The notes: generated by a model from the sequence alone, not told the origin. A DNA stretch of 36,057 nt from an uncultured Pseudomonadota bacterium (GCA_903951825.1 CAJBDJ010000006.1:1-36057), one strand, 5' to 3'; positions 15,266 through 26,399 are shown, counted from the stretch's first letter. Made by a program: numbers and translations.

Positions 15266-17010
15266 AAACGAATTTCCTGCGGATAGGGGAAAAAATCCTC
15301 GACATGTCCGGCTCGGATTTTTTCTTGCGCCGCCTGCCAGAATTTGGGCGACAGAAGATCAGCGTGATGCTTGCGGAAAATTTTTCGCAAGACCGGCGAG
15401 GCGAGCAGAAAAGTGCTGAACTCCTCGGGGAAAACATCGTTCCTGGCGACGGCGTACCACACCTCGCCGGACATTTCGGTCTCGAAATCGGGCGCCGGCG
15501 GAATTTTGCGAAAATTGCAATCGGTCATGTACTCGATTTCGTCGTAATCATAAAAGACGACGCGGCCATAGCGAGTGACGCCGAAGTTTTTCCACAGCAT
15601 GTCGCCGGGGAAAATATTGGCTTGCGCCATTTCACGGATGGCGCTGCCGTACTCGACAATCGCCTGCTCCAGTCCGGCCAGGTTGTTGCTGCGCTCCATG
15701 CGCTCGAGGTGCATATTGAGCGGCTCCATCCGTCGCTCGATGTAAATGTGCTTGACGATCAGCGTGTCGCCGCGAATTTCAAAACAGTTGGGCGCCAGCG
15801 TGCGGAGCTCTTCCATCACCTCATCATCAAAGCGGTGCAGCGGAAAGGCGGCATTGGAGAACTCCAGCGTGTCGGCCATGCGACCGACGCGGTCAACCTG
15901 CTTGACGATCATGAATTTCTTTTTGACCGTCGCTCTATCCATGTTTTTGGAGGTGCCGAAAACATCCTTGATGATCTTGAAGACATAAGGGTAGGAAGGC
16001 AGCGTAAAGACCAGCATGACCAGCCCGCGGATTCCCGGCGCCATGATGAATTTGTCGGCTGAATGATGCAGGTGATAAATGAAATCGCGGAAAAACATGG
16101 TCTTGCCCTGTTTGCCCAGGCCGAGCATGACGTAAAGCTCGGAGCGCGGCTTGTTGGGCAGGATTGAGCGGAGAAACTGCACGTAACCGGAAGGAACCTC
16201 CATGTCGACCATGAAGTAGGCGCGCGACAGTGAAAAAAGCAGGCCTATCCGCCAGGCATCGAGGAGGATGGTGTCGAGATAAAGACGGCCGCTGGCGTCG
16301 TGCAGGACGGGAACGGTAAAGGGGTATTCGGTCGCGCCGTTGATCGCCTTGCCGATGATGTAGGCGGCCTTGTTGCGATAAAACGGCGAGCCGAGCACCT
16401 GAATCTGAAAATTGACTTCGCGGTGCGGAAGCTCACGGATATGACGCAGAATGCCTTGAAAAACATCGTCGATATCGCGTTCGAGATCGGCGAACGGGCG
16501 TTCCCAGGCGAAGTCGTCGACAATGCTGCGAATCACGCGACGGATGCCATCCTCCTGGGCGTAATAGCTGCGATAGGTGGGCGTTGTGTCGGGCTCGATA
16601 TTTTCGGTCGAGACGGTCGGGCGGACAAAAATGAAGTCGTTGCGGAAATAGTCGCGGTGGAGAATTTTGGTCGTGACCGAATTGAAAAATGTTTCGGCAA
16701 GTTCCGGTTGTTTGTGATTGAGCAAGAGACCGATATACAGCAGTTTGATCTGCTGCCAGGTCGTCTGGTCGATATTGCCGGCATCGAACTGGCTGTTGAG
16801 TCGCTCGACGCACTCGTCGACGCGGTCATCGTAAAAGCGGATGCGCTCCTTGACCGCCTTGTGGACGCCGAGCCAGTCGGCGTTTTCAAAACGCATTTTG
16901 GCTTCCTTGCCGGTTTCGCGGAACAGCGAGTAATGCTTGTTGAAGCCCTGGATCAGCGCGAGGGCGATCTGATGAGCTTGATTGCCGTAAAGGCCGACCG
17001 AAATTTTCAT
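15238..17010 (-). CDS. aceK: isocitrate dehydrogenase kinase/phosphatase AceK
   Basis: AceK phosphorylates and dephosphorylates the dimeric isocitrate dehydrogenase, switching carbon between the TCA cycle and the glyoxylate bypass. The 590-residue product spans the whole family: an N-terminal regulatory part, the ATP-binding APGIRGLVMLVFTLPSYPYV segment, and the catalytic loop NIFPGDMLWKNFGV followed by VVFYDYDEI. The start at 17010 (MKISVGLYGNQ) gives the usual length; an in-frame GTG at 17046 would add 12 residues. In E. coli aceK sits with aceBA. Here it is divergent from two icd genes, one of which is its expected substrate. No aceA or aceB is in the window. Confidence 0.95.
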   Translation of the reverse strand: MKISVGLYGNQAHQIALALIQGFNKHYSLFRETGKEAKMRFENADWLGVHKAVKERIRFYDDRVDECVERLNSQFDAGNIDQTTWQQIKLLYIGLLLNHKQPELAETFFNSVTTKILHRDYFRNDFIFVRPTVSTENIEPDTTPTYRSYYAQEDGIRRVIRSIVDDFAWERPFADLERDIDDVFQGILRHIRELPHREVNFQIQVLGSPFYRNKAAYIIGKAINGATEYPFTVPVLHDASGRLYLDTILLDAWRIGLLFSLSRAYFMVDMEVPSGYVQFLRSILPNKPRSELYVMLGLGKQGKTMFFRDFIYHLHHSADKFIMAPGIRGLVMLVFTLPSYPYVFKIIKDVFGTSKNMDRATVKKKFMIVKQVDRVGRMADTLEFSNAAFPLHRFDDEVMEELRTLAPNCFEIRGDTLIVKHIYIERRMEPLNMHLERMERSNNLAGLEQAIVEYGSAIREMAQANIFPGDMLWKNFGVTRYGRVVFYDYDEIEYMTDCNFRKIPPAPDFETEMSGEVWYAVARNDVFPEEFSTFLLASPVLRKIFRKHHADLLSPKFWQAAQEKIRAGHVEDFFPYPQEIRFSQMRKNDS

Positions 17011-17108
17011 TGTCAGGACGCGCGTTGAGGTGGTCGATTTTAGCACTCGCCGGGTCTAGAAAAGGCCAAACCAGACAAGCAATTAGCCTCGTTTGCCGCG
17101 CTGCAGCA

Positions 17109-17137
17109 TTGACGCCGGATGCGCGGGAAACCATACT
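17109..17137 (+). promoter_or_regulatory. candidate sigma-70 promoter of the monomeric icd
   Basis: TTGACG (17109-17114) and CATACT (17132-17137) are separated by 17 bases, 84 bases upstream of the ATG at 17221. The -35 box is near consensus, the -10 box moderate. It lies in the 210-base gap between the divergent aceK and icd2 genes. Confidence 0.5.
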
Positions 17138-17220
17138 CTCGCGGTTGTCCCGGTTTGCGCAAGACAAAAGGGTTGGAGCAAGGCCGACCACGATCAATCA
17201 ATCCAAAAAAAGGAAACACC

Positions 17221-19458
<2,238 letters not shown>

Positions 19459-19485
19459 TTCAGGCATCCGTAACGGCGCTTGAGC

Positions 19486-19518
19486 AAGGGGGAAATGGTG
19501 ACATTTCCCCTTTTTTTT
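19486..19518 (+). terminator. Rho-independent terminator after icd2
   Basis: A 9-bp stem GGGGAAATG/CATTTCCCC with loop GTGA (19489-19510) is followed by eight T's. It separates the transcript of the monomeric enzyme from the dimeric icd gene. Confidence 0.92.
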
Positions 19519-19529
19519 GCCTCATAATC

Positions 19530-19557
19530 GGCCTGTCCGTTTGCCGTTTGGCAGGCC
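19530..19557 (+). promoter_or_regulatory. inverted repeat upstream of dimeric icd
   Basis: GGCCTG (19530-19535) pairs with CAGGCC (19552-19557), extended by CC/GG after a one-base bulge, with an 11-base loop. It lies 26 bases before the icd ATG in the region that must hold its promoter (CATAAT at 19523-19528 could be a -10). Its role is not known. Confidence 0.3.
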
Positions 19558-19583
19558 ATCGAATAACCACCAAAGGAGTGAAA

Positions 19584-20825
19584 ATGACATCTCACATCAC
19601 GGTTCCGCAAGGGGGCTCGAAAATCATTCCCGGGCAGGCAACCCCCAATAATCCGATCATTCCCTTCATCGAAGGTGACGGCATCGGCGTCGACATCACG
19701 CCGGTCATGATCAAAGTCGTCGACGCAGCGGTGGCCAAAGCTTACGGCGGCAGCAAGAAAATTTACTGGATGGAGGTCTTCGCCGGCGAAAAGTCGACGC
19801 GCATTTACGGCCCCGACCAGTGGTTTCCGAAGGAAACTTTCGACGCCCTCAAGGAATATTCGGTCTCGATCAAAGGGCCGATGACGACGCCCGTCGGCGG
19901 CGGCATTCGCTCGCTGAATGTGGCGCTGCGCCAGGAGCTCGATTTGTACCAGTGCGTCCGCCCGGTGCAATATTTCAAAGGGGTGCCGTCGCCGCTGAAA
20001 AACCCCGAGTTGACCAACATGGTGATTTTCCGCGAAAACACTGAAGACATTTACGCCGGGGTCGAATGGGCCGCCGATAGCGAAGCCTGCAAAAAAGTGA
20101 TCGATTTCCTGCAGCAGGAAATGGGGGTCAAGAAAATTCGCTTCCCGGCTACGTCCGGCATCGGGATCAAGCCGATTTCGGTGGAAGGCACCAGTCGCCT
20201 GGTGCGCGCCGCGCTCAAGTACGTTATTGCCAACGACCGCAAGTCGCTGACCATCGTGCACAAAGGCAACATCATGAAATTCACCGAAGGTCTGTTCCGC
20301 GACATCGCCTACAAGGTGGCGCTTGAGGAATTCGGTGCCGAACTGATTGACGGCGGCCCCTGGTGCAAGTTCAGGAACCCGAATTCGGGGCGTGAAGTCA
20401 TCGTCAAGGACGCCATCGCCGACGCCTTCCTGCAGCAGATTTTGTTGCGGCCGGCCGAGTACGATGTGATTGCCACGACCAATCTCAACGGCGACTACAT
20501 TTCCGACGCCCTGGCCGCGCAAGTGGGCGGTATCGGCATTGCGCCGGGTGCCAACATTTCCGACCAGTACGCCTGTTTCGAGGCAACGCACGGCACGGCT
20601 CCCAAATACGCCGGGCTCGACAAGGTCAACCCCGGTTCGCTGATTCTTTCAGCGGAGATGATGCTGCGCCATCTCGGCTGGCTGGGGGCCGCCGATCTGG
20701 TCATCAAGGCGATGGAGGCCGCCATTGGCGACAAACAGGTCACCTACGATTTCGCCCGGTTGATGGCCGATGCCGAGGAGTTGTCGTGTTCGGAATTTGG
20801 CGATGCAATGATCGCCCGTATGTAG
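19584..20825 (+). CDS. icd: NADP-dependent isocitrate dehydrogenase, homodimeric type
   Basis: The 413-residue enzyme catalyses the same reaction as its upstream neighbour but belongs to the isopropylmalate dehydrogenase-like family. [13 protein letters not shown] marks the N-terminus, [14 protein letters not shown] and [14 protein letters not shown] line the active site, and [17 protein letters not shown] binds metal. The loop [13 protein letters not shown] carries S110, equivalent to S113 of E. coli IDH, the residue that AceK phosphorylates. AAAGGAG lies 5 bases before the ATG. Having AceK 2.5 kb away and divergent supports regulation by phosphorylation. A terminator follows. Confidence 0.96.
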   Translation: MTSHITVPQGGSKIIPGQATPNNPIIPFIEGDGIGVDITPVMIKVVDAAVAKAYGGSKKIYWMEVFAGEKSTRIYGPDQWFPKETFDALKEYSVSIKGPMTTPVGGGIRSLNVALRQELDLYQCVRPVQYFKGVPSPLKNPELTNMVIFRENTEDIYAGVEWAADSEACKKVIDFLQQEMGVKKIRFPATSGIGIKPISVEGTSRLVRAALKYVIANDRKSLTIVHKGNIMKFTEGLFRDIAYKVALEEFGAELIDGGPWCKFRNPNSGREVIVKDAIADAFLQQILLRPAEYDVIATTNLNGDYISDALAAQVGGIGIAPGANISDQYACFEATHGTAPKYAGLDKVNPGSLILSAEMMLRHLGWLGAADLVIKAMEAAIGDKQVTYDFARLMADAEELSCSEFGDAMIARM

Positions 20826-20851
20826 TTGCAGCTGCCTTGCGCACGGCTCGG

Positions 20852-20878
20852 AGCCCCCGCCAGGGGGCTTCTGTTTTT
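20852..20878 (+). terminator. Rho-independent terminator after icd
   Basis: A 7-bp stem AGCCCCC/GGGGGCT with loop GCCA (20852-20869) is followed by TCTGTTTTT. It starts 26 bases after the icd stop codon. Confidence 0.85.
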
Positions 20879-20928
20879 CAAGTAAAATTTATGTAATTTC
20901 TTCAGCTTCCCTCCAGCCAAGCCAAGTC

Positions 20929-21186
20929 ATGAGTTCAGATCAAATGCCCTCTCCATTAACGCCAGAGGAAATCCGCCAGCGAAAAAAACAGGTACAAAAA
21001 TGGGTACTCTTGCGGGCGTTTCTGCTGGGTGCACTGGTGGCCGCCTGGTGGATACTTTTTGTTCCTGAGTCGGTCGTCACGGACGATCTGAAATACCCGC
21101 TCGGTATTCTCGCCGGCTTCATCGCCTGTGCGTTTTACCTCTTCAATTTGCGCGAAACCTTTACCGGGGCGGCAGCTAAAGAGTGA
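20929..21186 (+). CDS. small two-TM membrane protein of unknown function
   Basis: The 85-residue product has a charged N-terminus (about 1-25, with QRKKQVQK) and two hydrophobic segments (about 26-45 and 57-75). A short loop between them contains ESVVTDDLKYP. I do not recognise a family. The coding case rests on its position after the icd terminator and on the 4-base GTGA overlap of its stop with the murI start, which suggests a two-gene unit with translational coupling. The ATG at 20929 has no strong ribosome binding site. The cytoplasmic or periplasmic role is unknown. Confidence 0.7.
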   Translation: MSSDQMPSPLTPEEIRQRKKQVQKWVLLRAFLLGALVAAWWILFVPESVVTDDLKYPLGILAGFIACAFYLFNLRETFTGAAAKE

Positions 21187-22016
21187 AGGCGCAACCGATT
21201 GCGGTTTTCGATTCCGGGTTGGGCGGCCTGACGGTTTTGCAGGCTTTGCGTGGTCGCTTGCCCAATGAGGACTTTTTTTACTTTGCCGACACCCGCTTCC
21301 TCCCTTACGGCGACCGACCGGAGGTTTTTCTCAAGGAACGCGGTGTTCTCATCGCCCAGGCGCTCGTCCGGCGTGGCGTCAAAGCACTGGTCATTGCCTG
21401 CAATACGGCCACTGCCGCCGCCGCTGAGGCGATTCGCGCCGCCATTGATGTGCCGATTGTTGCGCTTGAGCCCGGCGTCAAGCCGGCTGTTGCGCTGACG
21501 AAAAGTGGCGTCATCGGTGTGCTGGCGACGACGCGCACCTTGCACAGCGAGCGCTTTCAGCGCCTCGTTGGCAATCATGCCGAGCAGCAAACAGTGATTG
21601 CCCAGGCCTGCCCCGGACTGGCCGAAGCGATCGAGTCATGGGGGCCAGAAAGTCCTGAAGTCGGTGCTCTGCTTGATGCCTTTGTTCCACCCCTGGCCGC
21701 CGCCGGTGCCGACGTGGTCGTGCTCGGCTGCACGCATTACCCATGGGTGAGCGAAGCGATTCTGGCGCGTATGCCGGCCGGCACCCTGCTCCTTGATACG
21801 GGCGCAGCAGTCGCCCGCCAGCTCGAACGCTTGCTGCTGGCGCAAGGTCTGCTCGGCGGTGGCAACGGCAGAATGACGATGGCAACGAGCGGTGCGCCGG
21901 CATCGGTTGGTCTAACGGTCAACCGCTTGTGGCGGGAAAAAATTCATGTCGACCATTGGGAGCCGCAAATGAACGGGATGCAACTTGGGCATAAGGTGGA
22001 GAGATCAGCCGGATGA
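21183..22016 (+). CDS. murI: glutamate racemase
   Basis: MurI interconverts L- and D-glutamate and supplies D-glutamate for peptidoglycan. The 277-residue product has the FDSGLGGLTVL start motif, DTRFLPYGDRP, and the two catalytic cysteines of the cofactor-independent mechanism: C73 in IACNTAT and C183 in LGCTHYP. The start is GTG at 21183, overlapping the stop codon of the upstream membrane protein by 4 bases. The longer tail after about residue 250 is not diagnostic. Confidence 0.95.
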   Translation: MKAQPIAVFDSGLGGLTVLQALRGRLPNEDFFYFADTRFLPYGDRPEVFLKERGVLIAQALVRRGVKALVIACNTATAAAAEAIRAAIDVPIVALEPGVKPAVALTKSGVIGVLATTRTLHSERFQRLVGNHAEQQTVIAQACPGLAEAIESWGPESPEVGALLDAFVPPLAAAGADVVVLGCTHYPWVSEAILARMPAGTLLLDTGAAVARQLERLLLAQGLLGGGNGRMTMATSGAPASVGLTVNRLWREKIHVDHWEPQMNGMQLGHKVERSAG

Positions 22017-22056
22017 TCTGCGAAGCGCGGCATGATGTTTGGCGACTTAATCGGCT

Positions 22057-23004
22057 ATGAACAGCATTGATCCAGTCATCCTGTTTTTTTTGTTCGGGCT
22101 GCTTGCCGGACTGTTGCGCTCGGAGCTGAAATTGCCGAGCACGCTCTACGATTCCCTGTCCATCTTCCTGCTTCTGGCGATTGGCCTGAAAGGCGGCCAG
22201 GGGCTGGCGACCGAGCCGCTGGGGCCGTTGTTGCCGCAATTGCTGGCCGTCATCATGCTGGGGGTTGTCCAGACATTGATCGCTTTTGGGCTGCTGCGCC
22301 TGGGGTTCGGCTTTGATCGCCCGAATGCTGCGGCGACCGCAGCACATTACGGTTCCGTCAGCGTCGCCACGTTTGCCGTGGCGACGGCCTGGCTGGCCTC
22401 CCGCAGCGTCGAGGTCGAGCCGCAAATGGCGATTTTGCTGGCGGTGATGGAAATCCCTGCCATTTTGGTCGGCATTGTTCTGGCACGCGGCGTCAGCAAG
22501 GATACGGACTGGAAATCACTGGGCCACGAAGCCTTTCTCGGCAAGGGCGTGACACTTTTGCTGGGCGGCATGGCCATCGGCTGGGCCGCCGGCCCGGAAG
22601 GCTTGCAGCCGATCAAGGGGGTGTATTTTGACCTGTTCAAGGGCTTGTTGGCGCTGTTCCTGCTAGAAATGGGGTTGATCGTCAGCCGGCAGGTCAATGA
22701 GCTCAAGCGCCGTGGCGTATCCTTGATCGTTTTCGGTCTCGCCATGCCCTTGCTGTCGGCCTGTCTGGGGTTGCTTGCCGGCCTATTGCTTGGTTTGTCG
22801 ATGGGCGGCATGACTATGCTTGCTACCCTGGCCGCGTCGGCCTCCTATATCGCCGTTCCCGCCGCTATGCGAATCGCCGTTCCCGAGGCCAATCCGGCGC
22901 TTTCCCTCGCCGCCTCGCTGGGTGTCACCTTTCCGTTCAACATTCTGGCGGGTATTCCCCTCTATTATTGGATGGCCAACCAACTGACAGGAGTCATGCC
23001 ATGA
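22057..23004 (+). CDS. sbtA: SbtA-type sodium-dependent bicarbonate transporter
   Basis: The 315-residue protein is almost entirely hydrophobic, with about ten membrane segments, and matches the SbtA (DUF897) permease family. Characteristic stretches are LKLPSTLYDSLSIFLLLAIGLKGG near the N-terminus, the repeated-half counterpart GVYFDLFKGLLALFLLEMGL, and ASASYIAVPAAMRIAVPEANP near the C-terminus. In cyanobacteria SbtA is a high-affinity Na+/HCO3- symporter; many non-photosynthetic bacteria carry homologues. The stop overlaps the start of the PII-like gene by 4 bases (ATGA), the arrangement expected for SbtA-SbtB. No clear ribosome binding site precedes the ATG at 22057. Confidence 0.88.
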   Translation: MNSIDPVILFFLFGLLAGLLRSELKLPSTLYDSLSIFLLLAIGLKGGQGLATEPLGPLLPQLLAVIMLGVVQTLIAFGLLRLGFGFDRPNAAATAAHYGSVSVATFAVATAWLASRSVEVEPQMAILLAVMEIPAILVGIVLARGVSKDTDWKSLGHEAFLGKGVTLLLGGMAIGWAAGPEGLQPIKGVYFDLFKGLLALFLLEMGLIVSRQVNELKRRGVSLIVFGLAMPLLSACLGLLAGLLLGLSMGGMTMLATLAASASYIAVPAAMRIAVPEANPALSLAASLGVTFPFNILAGIPLYYWMANQLTGVMP

Positions 23005-23312
23005 GCGCAATGCAAACCGAGAAACGCACGCTGTTGACCGTGTTCACCGAAGCGAGCATCGAACATGTGCTGGTCAAGGATATGGACAGACTGGGAATTC
23101 GCGGGTACACCATCTCCGATGCCCGAGGCAAAGGCAGCCGCGGTGTCCGCAATGCCGACTGGGAAGAGTCGCGCAACATCCGCATCGAGATCATCTGCGC
23201 CCGTCCGCAGGCGGAGGCGCTACTGGCGCATCTGCAAGCGGGCTATTACGCCAACTACGCGATGGTGGCCTGTGTTTCCGAGGTCGAAGTATTGCGGCCG
23301 GGAAAGTTCTGA
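23001..23312 (+). CDS. sbtB: SbtB-like PII-family signalling protein
   Basis: The 103-residue product has the ferredoxin-like PII layout: a first strand with TLLTVFTEASIE, then VKDMDRLGIRGYTISDARGKGSRG leading into the T-loop, then IRIEIICARPQAEALLAHL and a final strand. SbtB trimers bind adenine nucleotides, including cAMP in cyanobacteria, and bind SbtA to regulate bicarbonate uptake. AGGAG lies 7 bases before the ATG at 23001, so this start is preferred over in-frame upstream codons. It overlaps sbtA by 4 bases. Ligand preference cannot be read from the sequence. Confidence 0.85.
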   Translation: MSAMQTEKRTLLTVFTEASIEHVLVKDMDRLGIRGYTISDARGKGSRGVRNADWEESRNIRIEIICARPQAEALLAHLQAGYYANYAMVACVSEVEVLRPGKF

Positions 23313-23361
23313 AGCCGTAAAACCACACACTAAATTCGGCTTGGCGCTGCTGCCGTGATTT

Positions 23362-23895
23362 TTAGTGCAGTTTGAAGCTGACCGGCAGCAAGGTTTCACG
23401 CGGGGCGTCGGCAGGCAGCGAGTGCAGGGCGCGGACAGCACGTAGCGCGGCGTTGTCGAGCAGTGCATAACCGCTGCTTTCTTCGACTCTGGCGGCGCTG
23501 ATGTGGCCACTTTCATCAATCATCAGCAGGATCAGTACTTCTCCCTGGAGACCCTGGGCAATCGCCTCAGGCGGATAAAAAAGACCGCGTTCATCCATTT
23601 TTTTCAGTTGTCGCTTTACTTCAGCTTGCCAGTTAGTCGGCTTGCTGAGACCGGGGCGGATGCTTTTCGGTGCCGGGGGCGAGACGTTGCTGGCGACTTG
23701 AACGGGGATTTTGGCGGCGTCGAGCATTAACGGCACGGGGTTTGCCGACAGCGTCGTAGTGCGCAACTCGGCGGCGATCATCGGCGGCTTCGGCGGGAGC
23801 AAGGGGCGGGACGACGGCCAGTTGATCAATGGCAGCAAATGCAGGCCGAGTGACACGGCCAACGCCACTAATAGCCGGTAATTAATCCGGGGCAT
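23362..23895 (-). CDS. TonB-like energy transducer protein
   Basis: The 177-residue product has an N-terminal membrane anchor (about 7-22), a proline-rich periplasmic linker, and a C-terminal TonB domain (about 95-177) with GLQGEVLILLMIDESGHI and SSGYALLDNAALRAVRAL. TonB passes proton-motive energy from ExbBD to outer-membrane receptors. No exbB or exbD is nearby, and the TonB-dependent receptor at 30600 is 7 kb away. The protein is short for TonB. The ATG at 23895 is chosen since it sits just before the membrane anchor; an upstream in-frame start (23940) would overlap the ankyrin gene start. It is divergent from the ankyrin gene and convergent with sbtB. Confidence 0.78.
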   Translation of the reverse strand: MPRINYRLLVALAVSLGLHLLPLINWPSSRPLLPPKPPMIAAELRTTTLSANPVPLMLDAAKIPVQVASNVSPPAPKSIRPGLSKPTNWQAEVKRQLKKMDERGLFYPPEAIAQGLQGEVLILLMIDESGHISAARVEESSGYALLDNAALRAVRALHSLPADAPRETLLPVSFKLH

Positions 23896-23939
23896 GAGAA
23901 AATATACACTGGCCTGGAGATGGAAAATTGAGTGAAACA

Positions 23940-24971
23940 ATGAAGCCCGTAGTGATCAGGCAGTTGCTCGCCATAATAATCGCGATCGTTGTAGCGATGC
24001 CGGTTTCCGCGCAGTGGTTCGCCAGCGACCCGGCGGCATTGCCGACGCCGACCGCATTCGTCACGCGACTGGAAGTGGGTGACATCAAGCAGGCCGAAGC
24101 CTGGCTGGATGCCGGCTTGCCGCCCGATTTCATGGGCAGCCGGATCGGTTCGGGACTGATGATTGGTGCCTGGGAGGGCAATATCGATTTGCTGCGCCTG
24201 TTTGTCGAGCGCGGTGCTGACATCAACTTGATGAACGCCAGCGGCGAGACGCCGATCATCCTTGCCGCCTGGCGGGGAAATCTGCCGGCGGTGCAATGGC
24301 TGCTTGAGCGGGGGGCACGAATCAACGCGCCGCCTCGCCAGTGGTCGGCCTTGCACTACGCCGTTTTTGCCGGCCATGCCGAGCTTGCCGATTACCTGAT
24401 GACGCGAGGTGGCGATATCAATGCCTTGACCACCAACGGCTCAAGCGTGCTGATGATGGCGATTTACGAAGGTCGTGAAGAACTCGCGCGCAAACTGATC
24501 GAAAAAGGCGCCGATCCCCGGCCAAAGAACGATTGGGGAGACGCTGCCGTAGATTGGGCAATGCGCTTCAATCATCTGAACATCGCGCGCTTGTTGACTG
24601 ATCCTGAACAATTCGCCGTTGCCGTGAGCCAACCCAAGGCGCATTGGGGCGAATCGCGACGTTCGCAACGCATGTCGCCGGAACTGGAAAATTTGCTGAC
24701 CTTGCGCGAAACCCTGGTGCGCAAGCAATTCGACACCAAGGTGATCGACCGCCGGATTGCCGCCGAACGCGTGCGGATTGTGCGCAGCGAAATCGACAAA
24801 CGCACCCCACCCGTCCGCGCGCAGACGCTGGAGGTTTCGGCCAGCCGCAAGGCGCCGGGCAAACAATCGGTCAATATCATTGACGACGCCGGCGGTCAGG
24901 CGTCAGGTTACAAAGTACCGCCGGCCAGCTATTCCGGCCGACCCAAAATGCCGCCCAAGGCGAATCACTGA
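23940..24971 (+). CDS. exported ankyrin-repeat protein
   Basis: The 343-residue product starts with a signal peptide (about 1-24, hydrophobic with VVAMPVSA before the cleavage site). About five ankyrin repeats follow (about 60-215), recognisable from repeated TPIILAAWRGN, LLERGARIN and ALHYAVFAGHAEL motifs. A basic C-terminal region of about 120 residues has no recognised domain. Ankyrin repeats bind proteins; the partner is unknown. A TTG start at 23928 with GGAGA upstream would add four residues, but ATG at 23940 gives a conventional signal peptide. It diverges from the TonB-like gene with 44 bases between starts. Periplasmic location is inferred. Confidence 0.82.
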   Translation: MKPVVIRQLLAIIIAIVVAMPVSAQWFASDPAALPTPTAFVTRLEVGDIKQAEAWLDAGLPPDFMGSRIGSGLMIGAWEGNIDLLRLFVERGADINLMNASGETPIILAAWRGNLPAVQWLLERGARINAPPRQWSALHYAVFAGHAELADYLMTRGGDINALTTNGSSVLMMAIYEGREELARKLIEKGADPRPKNDWGDAAVDWAMRFNHLNIARLLTDPEQFAVAVSQPKAHWGESRRSQRMSPELENLLTLRETLVRKQFDTKVIDRRIAAERVRIVRSEIDKRTPPVRAQTLEVSASRKAPGKQSVNIIDDAGGQASGYKVPPASYSGRPKMPPKANH

Positions 24972-24974
24972 AGG

Positions 24975-26291
24975 TTACTGGTCGAGTGGCCGGTTGCGCA
25001 CTTCCGGTAGAAAGAACACGCCGACGAGTGCGGCAAGAATCAGGAATCCGGTCGGATACCAGAGTCCCACCAGCGGATCGTTGAAGCGTGCGCCGAGCCA
25101 GGTGACCATCAACGGCGACAGGCCGCCGATCCAGCCGGCTGACAGGTTGTGCGGCAAAGCAACGGCCGTGTAGCGTGTGCGTGCGGGAAACAATTCCGGC
25201 AAAGTGGCGGTTTGCGGACCGGTAATGCAGGCTAGGGGAATGACGAGAATCAGCAACAGGACAACGATCATCGTCGTATCCGGCGTTGCCAGGGTGCCGT
25301 AGTGCAGGAGCCCGGCAAAGACCGGGAGCAGGCAGAGGGCGCCGCTGATCAGTCCGGCCAGCAAAACCGGGCGCCGGCCGACGCGATCCGACAGCCAGCC
25401 GCAAAAAAGGGTAGCCGGGAAAAGCGCGAGGGTGGTCAGCAAAACCAGCGAGCCGGCTTGCGCGGCGGGTAACTTGACGACGGTTTTGAGAAAAACGGTG
25501 GTGTAGACCTGCGTTGAGAAAAAAAGCAGCGAGCCGCCGGCGGAGATGCAGAAAAAAAGCAAAAACATGCGGGCACGGGTTTGCGGGTCGCGCAGGCATT
25601 CGCGCAGCGGTGTTTTCGACAACTGATTTTTCTCGCGCAAACGGCTGAAGACCGGCGATTCGTGAAGATTCAGGCGACTTTTGATCGAGATGGCGAGCAG
25701 CACGCCGGAGAGCAGAAACGGAATCCGCCAGCCCCAGGCTTTGAAATCAGCATCGCTCAACCAATACTGCAGCAGGATGATTTGCAGCGTCGAAGCCATC
25801 ATGCCGAGGGGGCCCATCAGTTGCAGAACGCTGGTGTACAACCCGCGTTTGCCCGCCGGGGCGTGTTCCGTGAGATAAACCGCGGCGCCGCCGATTTCGC
25901 CGCCGACCGACAGCCCTTGCAACATGCGCAGGATGAGCAACAGCGCAGGGGCGAGAAGGCCAACCTGCTCGTAGGTCGGCAGCAAGCCGACGAAAAGTGT
26001 CGAGATGCCCATCAGGGCGATGGTGGCGATGAAAATGGTGCGCCGGCCGTGACGGTCGCCCAGCGAGCCAAAAATCGCTGCGCCGAGCGGGCGCACGATC
26101 ATGCCGGCACCAAAAGTGCCAAGACTGGCGAGCAGCGCGGCAAGCGGATCATCAGCGGGGAAGAAAAGGACACTGAAATAAATCGCCAGCGAGGCAAAAG
26201 TCAGAAAGTCATACCATTCCAGAAAAGTCCCGAAACAGGCCGAGATGACCACTTTTTTCTGAATGGCGTGCTGTGCTTCCGGTGAGTTCAT
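24975..26291 (-). CDS. MHS-family MFS transporter (metabolite:H+ symporter type)
   Basis: The 438-residue protein has twelve hydrophobic segments and the signatures of the metabolite:H+ symporter family (ProP, KgtP, ShiA and relatives): TFLEWYDF at the N-terminus, GSLGDRHGRRT between TM2 and TM3, LQGLSVGGEIGGAAVYLTE, and PELFPARTRYTAVAL in the second half. Substrates in the family range over proline/betaine, 2-oxoglutarate, citrate and aromatic acids, and the sequence does not settle which. ATG at 26291 is preferred because the family starts near there; a TTG lies 15 bases upstream. No good ribosome binding site is visible. Its 3' end is 3 bases from the convergent ankyrin gene. Confidence 0.88.
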   Translation of the reverse strand: MNSPEAQHAIQKKVVISACFGTFLEWYDFLTFASLAIYFSVLFFPADDPLAALLASLGTFGAGMIVRPLGAAIFGSLGDRHGRRTIFIATIALMGISTLFVGLLPTYEQVGLLAPALLLILRMLQGLSVGGEIGGAAVYLTEHAPAGKRGLYTSVLQLMGPLGMMASTLQIILLQYWLSDADFKAWGWRIPFLLSGVLLAISIKSRLNLHESPVFSRLREKNQLSKTPLRECLRDPQTRARMFLLFFCISAGGSLLFFSTQVYTTVFLKTVVKLPAAQAGSLVLLTTLALFPATLFCGWLSDRVGRRPVLLAGLISGALCLLPVFAGLLHYGTLATPDTTMIVVLLLILVIPLACITGPQTATLPELFPARTRYTAVALPHNLSAGWIGGLSPLMVTWLGARFNDPLVGLWYPTGFLILAALVGVFFLPEVRNRPLDQ

Positions 26292-26307
26292 GGCGACAGG
26301 GGGCAAA

Positions 26308-26327
26308 AGCGGGCATTATCGCCCGCT
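26308..26327. repeat. hairpin between divergent genes
   Basis: AGCGGGC and GCCCGCT form a 7-bp stem around ATTATC in the gap between the MFS gene (minus) and the next plus-strand gene. It could be a regulator site or a leader hairpin; there is no T run on either side. Confidence 0.35.
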
Positions 26328-26363
26328 AGCGACTTTCAGCCAATTGCCAAGGAGGCATCAGTG

Positions 26364-26399
26364 ATGCAGACTTCTCGCCAGGCAACGCTAAAGGAATAA
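26364..26399 (+). CDS. possible 11-codon leader peptide
   Basis: AAGGAGG (26349-26355) is followed 8 bases later by an ATG that opens the frame MQTSRQATLKE, ended by TAA at 26397-26399. Two bases after the stop the next gene begins. The ribosome binding site here is stronger than the AAAGGA used by the downstream gene. Translation of the short frame could therefore control re-initiation there. It may also be chance, since conservation cannot be checked here. Confidence 0.4.
   Translation: MQTSRQATLKE

Noticed and set aside
14214-15419. 401-codon plus-strand open frame
   Set aside because: It is a histidine- and glycine-rich shadow antisense to pntA1 and aceK, a common effect of GC-rich coding DNA.
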